From Chlamydomonas sphaeroides (lineage: Eukaryota > Chlorophyta > Chlorophyceae > Chlamydomonadales > Chlamydomonadaceae), in contig BDDC01000997.1 of NCBI GenBank assembly GCA_001662425.1, positions 5,185-36,268 of the forward strand: a stretch of 31,084 bases of DNA. The letters are read 5' to 3'. Under the pieces are notes generated by a model, which was not told the origin of the DNA, made no database searches, and saw nothing but the letters and a program-made list of their open reading frames with translations. Below are positions 20,201-28,468 of this stretch, one piece after another. Position numbers and translations under genes: made by a program. Position 1 is the stretch's first letter, and each line of letters starts with the position of its first letter.

Positions 20201-23169
20201 GGGCTGGTCGCCTGTCGGTGGCGTGGGCTGAGCTGCTGCCGCCCCGTGTGGGGGTGGCGGTGGCGCAGCTGGGGACGAGGGTGCCGCTGCGGGCTGGCGC
20301 CGCGTGTGGGGCCCAGGACCAGCACCGGCCTCTGCCGCGGCGCCTGGCGCTTCCAGAGGTGTGGCCCCTTCAGGCAGAGAGGGGTGGCGGGTCAGGAGGG
20401 CGGCGGCGGGGGTGGGGCGCGGCAGCCAAAGTGGGAGCGTGGGGCTTGGGGCGTCGCTCACGCCCGCGGGCCCTACGCACCTGCTGCTGCCGCTGAGTGG
20501 CCGCCAACCGGCAGCGCCGCAGTGGGGCCTCCCGCACCGGCCACGGAGCCCGCGGGCCCGCCCGCCGCCAGCTGTAGCTGCGCCTAAGGTCGGGGGCGGC
20601 GGCGGCAAGGGGCCAGGAGCCTCATGCAAGACAAACATGACCCGCGTGACAGGGCGGCGGCGGCGGCGGCGGCGACGGCGTGCTGCTGCGTGCAACGGGG
20701 TGCCGCGTGCGCTGCCGTCGCACGTCGCAGTAGGCTGCAACACTGCGACCCCGCCCCTCCCCAGGCCGAGCCCCCAGCCGCTCCCTCCCTGTCGGCCCAC
20801 CTGCAGCCTCACGCTGCCCAGCAGGGTCCGGCCCGACACCAGCTGCATCAGCGGCAGCCCCAGGGAGGAGGGCGAGGGCCCGCCACCGCCCAGACTGGGG
20901 CCCCGCCGCAGCTCGCCCTCGAAGCAGCGCGGCAGCTCGCCAGGAGCCAGGTCCAGCCTGTGAGGGGGGCGGAGGAGGAGAGCGGAGGCGCACGGGTGGC
21001 GGCCCACGGTTCCCTGGCCCTCTGCAAGCGGCAACCGCTCGCCGGCGACCGCCCTCCGGTGCCCGCCCTTGCTGTGAGGCATGCCGCTCCCACCGTCCTT
21101 AACCTGACACGCCCCCCCGTCTCCCTCCCCTGCTTTCCCCTCTGCCGCTTCAGTTCAAGCCCGCACCGCCGCAGCCACGCCCACGCATGCAGCTCCTCCG
21201 CCCTCTGCCCGCCCCTCACTTGGGTCCGAGGTAGGCGTGCACCAGCGCCGCGTGCAGCGCGCCCTCAAACTCGTGGGAGTACTTGCGCAGGTAGTACTCC
21301 ACGGCAGCGGAGCGGCCTGCGTGAGGAGGTCGGAAGGCTGGGGATGCGCAGCCCCACAGAGAGCAGGGCGCGCTGGCCTCCACGGCATGCCCCCATCACC
21401 ACGATGCCCCCCCCCCACACACACACGCGTACGGAGTGGTACTCTATTTCGACCCTAAAAGTTGAACACACAGAGGCCAGGGAGGCGCCCTGGCCCTTCC
21501 TCCCCAATACCCACCCGCCACGGGCTCCCTCCGTGGCCGCGCCATCCACTCGCCCACGCCGTAGCGCCAGGCGCGAAAGTCCACATGCTGCAGAGGGGAG
21601 GCCGAGGGGCCGGTGGCCGAGGCCGAAGAAGGCCCCGCGGCGTCCGCGCCCTCGGCGCCCTGCTCAGCGGCGACGCCCGCCGCAGCGGCGGGCGCACGAC
21701 GGCGGCGGCCCGTCTGCTGCTTGGCGGCGGCGGCTGCCAGCTCCATATCGTACTGGCGCCTGGGGTGGTGCCGCGGCGGTGATGGTGTGAGGAAGGCGGG
21801 CAGCGGGCCACCGCGAGCGTGAACCGTGCAGCGCGAGTGGTGTACAACAAGGCCGCTGGACCGACCCGCTGGGTCACTCGCCGTCCTCTCACCCGGACGT
21901 GCACCGCCCTCCGGGTGTGACCCCAGCCGCGCCTGACTGACCGCCTGCCCGGCGCCCCTCGCTGCCCCTCGGCCTTGGACCCCAGCGGCGCGTGCATGCC
22001 AGCCCCATGCGCCCATCACAAACAAACACAGCGTGCTACTTTCACTTAGGACAAGGAGCACATATATCTGGCCGCTGGTGAGCGGCTGTCAGCACCCTGC
22101 CTGCCGGCCTCCCCCCCTGCCCTCAACCACACCTGGCCGAGGGGCTGGTGAGGCAGTCGTAGGCGGCCATGAGCCGCAGGAAGGAGCCCACGCCGCCGCC
22201 ACCGGGGCCGCCGGGAGCTGGGCCGCTGGCCCCACTGGGCTCGGGGCTAGCGCCACCTTGCGCCTGCGCCTGCGCCGGGCGCCGGGCGTGGCGCTGCCGC
22301 AGGGCCACAGCATCCGGGTGCAGCTCCTTGGCCCGCTGCGGGTAACAGTTGGGGCGGAGCCGGTGCATTCGCCGCCGGTGCCTCCCTTGCCTCACATACC
22401 GGTGCTCAATACATACTCATCCCCTACGAACAGTCGCTATCGGGCACTTCATGAGGCGCGGTGGTGCGGCAGCCTCCGCCCACCCCCGGTGCGTGCCTCC
22501 TTGCCCGCCCCCCTGTCCGGCTGGCCTACCCACCCGGCGGAAGGCGGCCTTGATGTCCCCCAGGCTGGCGCCCTGGGCAACGCCCAGTACCTGCAGGTGG
22601 CGGGGGAGGAGAGGGGGCGAATGGGGGCCCTTGTGGTGGGTGGCGGGTGCCAGGGGACCGAGGCGGCAGGGAGGATGGCGCCGGGCCCTTCCAAGGCGGG
22701 GTCTCATATGCACCACACAAACCCTGGCCCCCTGGCCCCCTGGCCCCTGGCCCCTGGCCCCTGGCCCCTGGCCCCTGGCCCCTGGCCCCTGGCCCCTGGC
22801 CCCCGGCCCCCGGCCCCCGGCCCCCGGCCGCACCTCGTAGTGGCTGCCCGGAGGGGGCGGCCGCCAGGGGGGTGCCGAGGGGCCGTGGCCAGAGGCCGCG
22901 GAGGCGCCAGGAGCGGAGCAGAAGGCGCGGCAGCCCGCCAGCGCCGCCGCGGCTGCCGCGCCGGACACCAGCTGCGGCAGCCGAGCCGCGGCGGCCGCCG
23001 CCACAGCAGCGGCAGCGCCGGCGGTTGGCGGCCACGTGAGCCGCAGCCGTCGTGTGAGGGCAGCCCAGGCGGCTGGTGGGCTGGCTGTGGCGGTGGCGGC
23101 ATCACGTTGCGCTGCGGCGGCCAGCAGCAGGCGCAGGCCGACGCCGCGCCCGGGCAGCGGCCGCGACAT
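17285..23169 (-). CDS. Large DnaJ-domain (type C J-protein) with probable organelle targeting
   Basis: Exons from the start: 22834-23169, 22534-22590, 22133-22335, 21515-21759, 21220-21316, 20801-20957, 20481-20583, 19769-20367, 19098-19412, 18175-18820, 17760-17910, 17285-17567 (1063 residues, phases all match). Residues 1-105 are rich in Arg, Ala and Ser with almost no acidic residues, typical of a mitochondrial or plastid presequence. The J domain follows, about residues 109-210: HYEVLGVAQGASLGDIKAAF, then RAKELHPD with the essential HPD, an Ala/Gly/Pro insert, and AYDCLTSPSARRQYD. J domains stimulate Hsp70 ATPase. Past it lie VEYYLRKYSHEFEGALHAAL, long low-complexity inserts including a polyglycine tract, and a C-terminal conserved-looking GGWYFEWGGYGNRGRPG. 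No Cys-rich zinc finger is present. ATG 23169 is the first ATG in frame. The exon 7 and 8 boundaries are the least certain. Confidence 0.88.
18302..18419 (-). repeat. Coding hexanucleotide microsatellite (polyglycine)
   Basis: CCACCG-type hexamers on the plus strand encode about 35-40 consecutive glycines, interrupted by one Asp, in exon 10 of the DnaJ-domain gene. A unit of six keeps the frame whatever the copy number, so length should vary between strains. Confidence 0.9.
18909..19065. repeat. Intronic minisatellite, about nine units of 16-18 bp
   Basis: Variants of CAGCCTGCCGCAAAACC, some with CCCGAAAAC, are arrayed in the DnaJ-gene intron 18821-19097. Unit length drifts between 16 and 18 bp. 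Confidence 0.85.
19562..19804 (-). repeat. Tandem copies of an exon end and its splice donor
   Basis: The end of DnaJ-gene exon 8 (19766-19804, minus strand) recurs at 19659-19697, period 107 bp, including a GCG|GTACGG donor in place of GCG|GTAGGG. A weaker third copy starts near 19562. The two extra copies lie in the intron 19413-19768 downstream of the functional donor. Confidence 0.75.
21429..21472. repeat. Dispersed intronic element, family 1, copy B
   Basis: This 44-bp core aligns without gaps to 16049-16092 with five differences, all transitions, and is also flanked on the left by a CA tract. It lies in the DnaJ-gene intron 21317-21514. Confidence 0.75.
22722..22829. repeat. Intronic 7-bp minisatellite (TGGCCCC then CGGCCCC)
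   Basis: About ten TGGCCCC units pass into about five CGGCCCC units directly beside the first donor of the DnaJ gene (22833). The RNA strand is GGGGCCA-repeating and G-quadruplex-prone. Confidence 0.9.
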
Positions 23170-23847
23170 GCCGCTGTGCGACCTGCTGTGCTCGGCTAGC
23201 ACACGCTATTGGGGATTCGTCCTGGGCCAGGAGGGCCTCGGTCGCGAGTTGCTCAAGTGGATGTGGTGGGCAGGATGGCCCCAATAAAAAACACGCAGAG
23301 CGACAACCGCTGGCCGGTCAGCTGCGCGAAGCTGCTCGGTATAGGGACATGTGCAGGCGTCTGGTCAAGTTTACAAAGTTGTGGAAGGTGTTGCACCACG
23401 GCAAGCAATTGGAATGCTGCACCAAAATGGGTCGTGCGAGTCGCGTTCAGCTAGTGGTAGGCATCAGCATACATGGCATGCGCAGATGGCCTGGGCAGTG
23501 ACGACAGTTCGGGCATAGGCACCATGGCGCTAGTCACTCGCAGCGCACTGCCAACGCTCGCCAACGCTGGCCATACAAAATCATCTATACGCACAAGCAC
23601 TGCGCAGCACTGCGACTCAGCACGCACAGCGACCCGCGGTTCGTGCAAGCGCGGCGTCGAACTCGCACCCTCGCCAGCTTCACTGCCGCGCAACCCCATC
23701 CCATCTGTTGTGCACCAGCATCGAACTAAGACACCACAGCGCGGCCGACGACGTTGCCGCCGTCTTGGAGCCGCCGACGGACGCCCGCGCACGCGCAGCC
23801 TTCACATCGCTCCGGCGCTCGGCATACGCGAGCAGTGACAGCCGCCA
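23170..23847. other. Divergent promoter region between the DnaJ and thioesterase genes
   Basis: This spacer must serve both genes. The only AT-rich motif I note is CCAATAAAA at 23281-23289, too far from the thioesterase ATG (about 567 bp) to be assigned as its core promoter without transcript data. No gene is recognised in it. Confidence 0.5.
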
Positions 23848-26800
23848 ATGGTGGCCAGCACCCCAGCCATGTCGCCCGATGCCATCCGCCGGGTCAATCT
23901 CATCGAGGTGCGGCCGACACGACGAAACGCCCGAGGCCGCCGTGTGCGGTGGGGCCCCGTGCAGACGCCACTGCAGCTACCGCAGCCCCTCCTGCTGCCT
24001 CTGTCCCACCGGCCCCACCACCCGCTGCAGGTGCTGTTGGAGGATGCGAAGGAGCGCTACCCGGACCACGCATTGCAGCCGCCGCCCGAGGACGCGCCGC
24101 TGACCTGGTGGGACGTATGGCGGAGCGCTGGCGCTGGCGTTGGGACCGTACGCGGGATGCTCAGCGCCGCAATGATGGGCCGCGGCAGCCTGATGTGTTC
24201 ACTTATCCTGTGACGATGCCGGGCCGCCGCAGGACCGAAGAGCAGATCCGGGCCTACTTCGCCGACCGCCTGCCGCCCACAGCAGCGGCGGCCGCAGCGG
24301 CAGCATCAACAGCGGCAGCAGCCGGGGACACCGCCGCCTGCCGGGCAGCACCGTCGCCTTCGCCGCAGCCGGCCCCGCCGGCGCCGCTGCCGCTGCCGCC
24401 CTGCCCGCCGGACGTTTTCGCCCGCTGGTTCCCCGGGCTGCGGCTCAGCGGCACCGCTACGGCCAACCCCAGGCAAGCGCGGGCTGCGGCCTGCGGCCTG
24501 CCACACCCAACCGCGCTGTGTCCGCCGCAGCGCCGCAGCTCACCCGACCGATGGGCGCTCACCCAACCAACACCGCCGCAGCTGCGCCCTTTATCCCCAC
24601 CGTGCTCACCCCTGGGCACTGCATCGCGACAACGGCGCACAACATACCTGGCGAAAGGCGTGCTGCTGCTTCTGCCTCTGCTGCTCTCGTCGCCTCACCC
24701 ACCACCTACGCGCCCGCCCAGCACAACCCCCGTGCCGCCTCCCCACGCCGCGCAGGCTGCGGGTGGTGGCTTTCCACTCCGCTGGCAATGCGGAGGACAT
24801 GTACACCAGCGAGGGCACAGGAGCCCGCCGCGCCGCCAGCCCGTTGCTGGTGCGCCAGGGCCGGGGTCCCTCATCACAGCTGCTGGGCACGCGCCCATGC
24901 TGGCGAGGCGGCCAGCCGCAAGCCTGTCCTCCGCCACCGCCACACAGCGCCCGCCCGTGCCCTGCAGTGGGCCTCGCCTGCGGCATCCATCCGGGCCCAA
25001 CCGTTCCGTTGCAGCCACTACACAACTAGGCTGCTTCCTCCGCTGCCACCGCGCCCCTTCCCTCACAGGAGTGGTGCCGGGCCAACGGCGCTGAGCTGCT
25101 GGCGGTGCAGCTACCAGGCCGCGGCGCCCGGGCGCTGGAGCCGCCGCTGACGACGGCTCAGGTGGGCTGGGCCGTGTGGAGCGCCCGCGCTGGCCGGGGC
25201 TCGCCCGGGCACACCAGCTTGGCACCGGGAACCATGCCAGCTCGGAATGCATCAAGATACTAACCAAACCAGTCTTAGAGTCCCCGGGCCGCCAGAACTG
25301 GCGGCTGCCTCGAGTACCTTATCCTGACTTTCACGCTGGTGACAAGTTTCAAGCCATGCCTGCTCGACGAGGAGCCGCGGCGCTCGGGGCCATGGCGTTG
25401 GGCGTTAGTTGGGCGCCGCGTGGGGAGGCGGCAGGCAGCGGCCTCGGCACACGAGGGAGGGCGGGAAGGAGGATGGGTCGGGGGAAGCGGTGGGGGGCAG
25501 CACCAGCTAGCCTGGTTGCAGCGTGTCCCTGCGGGCGGCGAAAGGGAGCATGCGCGCTCCCCTGCTCAGCCCCACACGCCGCCGCCCGCTGCCCCCACCT
25601 CGTAGGACGCCGCCGCCGCGCTGCTGCCGGTGCTGGGGCCTAGCCTGGCGAGCGGAGTGCCGTACGTGCTGCTGTCTCACTCGTGAGGCCGAGGCTGGTC
25701 ATGGAATGCCAGGGAGGGAGGCAGGCAGGCAGGGGTGGGCATGGGGTGAAGAGGCACCGCAGGCACACCAGAAGGGCGCGACAGGGCGACAGGGGAGGTG
25801 TTTTCCGGGCCCCAGCGCCGTACGCGTGACGTGCCATAGCTAGGAGCACACAGTAAGACCTCGTGGCTGCGGTGAGCGCGCTCGGTGCCAGGCCACCCTC
25901 GCTGCCACTCCGCGATGCGGCCTCGTGGTGTGCTGCGGCGCCCTGCAGGTTCGGCTGCTGGGTGGCGTGGGAGCTGCTGCGAGCGGTGCGGGCCGCCGGG
26001 CTGCCGCAGCCGTCGTGCTGGTGCCTGTCGGCCATGCCGCACCCGGCGCTGCCGGAGCGGGAGCGGCCGTGGCGCCAGCAGCGGAGCCTGGACAGCGAGG
26101 CCTTCAAGGCGAGGAGCGGCAGCCAGGGGCCAGGGGCCAGGGGCCAGGGGCCAGGGGCGTGCCTTGCGCTAGCGTGGGGCCGGGCGCTGGGGGCGCTGGG
26201 GGCGCCAGGCAGCGGCGGAGCACCTACGGCGAGGAGCTGCAGCAGGGCTGGGGCATCTAGCGTGTGCACCGGCGAGAGGGGCCCAACCGGTACGGGAGGG
26301 GCCCACACTGTACGGCGGCCTGGCGTCATCGCACGGCTGCATGCGGCGTCGGAACAGGCGCACCCCGCTTGGAGCCAAAGAGCGCGTGTGGCCACCCTGC
26401 GGCTCGTACACACGTACGCCTCCCTCTTGCTGTTCTGGCCCCGCCGCCCCGCCCCGCTCCACCGCCGTCCCCACAGGACGAGATGCGCATGTGGAACGTG
26501 AACGAGGCGGTGTTCTCCGCCGGCATGTGGGAGGTGCGGTGCGGTGTGGTGCGCTGGGGGCGCAGGAGCCAACACAGCTGCACACAGCTGCGGGGTGCAG
26601 GCGCTGCAACCCACGTGCGTACACACGGCGCATACATCGGGGGGTGCGCTGCGTTCCTGCGTGGCCTCGCCCACGGCTGCCTGTGCGCCTGCTGCCCACC
26701 GCCCGCCCGCCTGCCCGGCCACCTGTGTGCTGCCGTACGGCAGATGTACGAGCCCCTCCTGCGGGCAGACTGCACGGTGTTTGACGAGTACGAGCACGTA

Positions 26801-27251
26801 CGGGACGCGCCGTCGCACGACGGCGAGCAGCTGTCCGGGCACGGCGTGCGCCCCTTTGACTTCCCCATCACCGCCTTCTGGGGCGCGCTGGACAGGTGCG
26901 CTGCGGCGCCGGTGCTTCGGCCACGTGCACAGGACACGCAGCAACCCCTGCTGGGCGCCTGGGCTCCAGGCTCGGCTCATATGGGACGCGGCGTGTCTGC
27001 TCGCAGTTGTTGTTCGGCGACCGCGCTCCCTCGCCGCCCTTCTGGCTGGGCGGGTACTTGCCGGTGGTTGCAGGCGCGTTACAGAGGCCCACGTGGCGCC
27101 CTGGGCCGCTTACACCAGCGGCCGCTTCGTCATGCGCCGTGTGGAGGGCAACCACCTGTGGCCGCTCAACAGCAAGGCGGCCAAGGCAGACTGGCTGGGC
27201 TGCGTGGTGGAGGCCTTCCGGGCGGCTGCCGGGAAGGGGGCGCACGCGTAG
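23848..27251 (+). CDS. Type II thioesterase-like alpha/beta hydrolase
   Basis: Exons: 23848-23907, 24031-24107, 24233-24472, 24756-24849, 25069-25161, 25606-25682, 25949-26108, 26477-26533, 26744-26895, 27074-27251 (395 residues). The C-terminal two thirds match the GrsT-type thioesterase fold: LRVVAFHSAGNAEDMYTSE (first strand), LLAVQLPGRGARALEPPL, the nucleophile elbow LLSHSFGCWVAWELL, LLRADCTVFDEYEH, ITAFWGALDRRVTEAHV with the likely catalytic Asp, and VEGNHLWPL with the catalytic His. Type II thioesterases release acyl chains from acyl-carrier proteins in polyketide, peptide or fatty-acid synthesis. The elbow is SHSFG rather than GHSxG. The N-terminal region of about 125 residues is Ala/Pro-rich and unrecognised. 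Introns after 24472 and 26108 appear to begin with GC. The first intron is a multiple of three and could be retained. No synthase gene is nearby. Confidence 0.87.
26123..26157 (+). repeat. Intronic 7-bp minisatellite (CCAGGGG, five units)
   Basis: Five exact CCAGGGG units begin 14 bp after the GC donor of thioesterase exon 7. The unit is the reverse complement of the TGGCCCC array at 22722-22829, so both genes' transcripts carry the G-rich strand. Confidence 0.85.
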
Positions 27252-28468
27252 GGGAGTAGGGGGGATGCCAGGGTTTGGCACGGACCGGGCGCGACGGCTA
27301 CCTAACACGACGGCAAGCTGCGGAAGGGGCGAGGGTTGGGGGTAAATGCAAGGCGTGGTGGTGGCGGCTCGATTGGGAGCCGGGCGCAGGTGGACTGCGG
27401 ACCATGTGTGGGGAGCCAGTGCCGTGCTGGTGCTGCGGCGTAGCTTGGGTTCCCGGTTCTACCGCCGTTCGGGATTTTTCCAAATTTCCAAAATTACCAC
27501 AGAAAAAGAATCTGCCCGTGGCTCCCCTGGTTGTGATAGGGCGTAACTGGGGTATGAACCCGCAACCTTTGAACCTTTGCTTGGGTGGTGCGCTTGGGGG
27601 GCGGTCCGGGGCGCTCGGTGGTGACGACGGCTGTAGGGGAGAGCTTCACGGGAGCGTGCCGCGTCCGCGAGGAGGCGCAGACCAGGAGGGTCCTTTTGGT
27701 GCAGGCGGCAGCAAGCCATGTCCTGGTGCAGACGGCAGCAAGCAGTATGCGACTTCCAAGCTGGTCTGACTTCCACGCTGCTCAGTAAATTGACAGCTAG
27801 CATTATGCACATTTCGAGCATGGACCCACGAGCGTGGACCCTCGTTAACAGGGAACTAGGTGGTTGTCCAATAAAAGGGATAGGGAACGAGTTGGGAAGG
27901 AAGGGCCAGCCGAGATGTGACGCTGCCGCCCTGGTACCCAGTACGTGGCGTGTGCCGTATCGGCGTGGATGGAAGCGCTATTAGCACACAGGTGGAGAGG
28001 GGGCGGCCACGGGGTGTCGGTCCCGTGACAGCGATTGGAGGTGTGTGTGCCGTGACGAAAGTGTGGAGTCGCCACGATCGTTGTCACAGTCAGACGGGGC
28101 ATTTATCCATCTCCATCTTCGCTTCAGGTGGCAAGGTCCGGTCTGCTGCGAAGCCCGCGAACACCCGCGCGCGAATGGAGCTGGCGGCAGCAAAGGGAGC
28201 TGGCCCCGAGGACGCCTTCGCTACCAACTAGGCGCTCCAAAGATGAGCTGCGGTCCTGGTTGAGCGCAGGGAGTCGGCTGTCGGAGATGCCTGGCTGAAT
28301 CGTCAATGGGGTCGCGGGGATTCCCAACCTGACAGAGACGGCATGAGACCCCTCCTGCCACACCATTCTGCTGCACACTACGTTCACAACTCCTCGCTGT
28401 ACTCTGCCCTCCCTACACTGACGCTAGGGCGTATGCAACTCCAGTAGTCGCGCTCAGCGCCATCAAAC
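27252..28468. other. Spacer between the thioesterase and Ca2+-ATPase genes
   Basis: No gene is recognised. An AT-rich patch (about 27474-27512, including TTTCCAAATTTCCAAAATTA) lies about 220 bp past the thioesterase stop, a plausible 3'-UTR end, though TGTAA is absent. CCAATAAAA occurs at 27868-27876. Clustered short tandem duplications are listed separately. The open frame 27917-28231 shows no recognisable motif. Confidence 0.55.
27691..27842. repeat. Cluster of three short tandem duplications
   Basis: Two copies of about 30 bp sharing GGTGCAGGCGGCAGCAAGC (27691-27749) are followed by a doubled GACTTCCAAGCTGGT-like unit (27751-27781). A doubled 14-bp unit, CGAGCATGGACCCA then CGAGCGTGGACCCT, follows at 27815-27842. 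Confidence 0.6.

Noticed and set aside
20584..20734. An alternative longer exon 7 of the DnaJ gene reading RVMFVLHEAPGP
   Set aside because: It needs a weak acceptor and ends in a phase that does not fit the next exon; the acceptor at 20584 (CTTAG after a C-rich tract) fits both phases.
27540..27600. tRNA-like segment (GAACCCGCAACC region, read on the minus strand)
   Set aside because: The T-arm does not form a proper five-pair stem with a seven-base loop, and no matching acceptor or anticodon arm was found.
27917..28231. Open frame of 104 codons upstream of the Ca2+-ATPase gene
   Set aside because: No motif is recognisable; it could be 5' UTR or spacer, and nothing supports translation.
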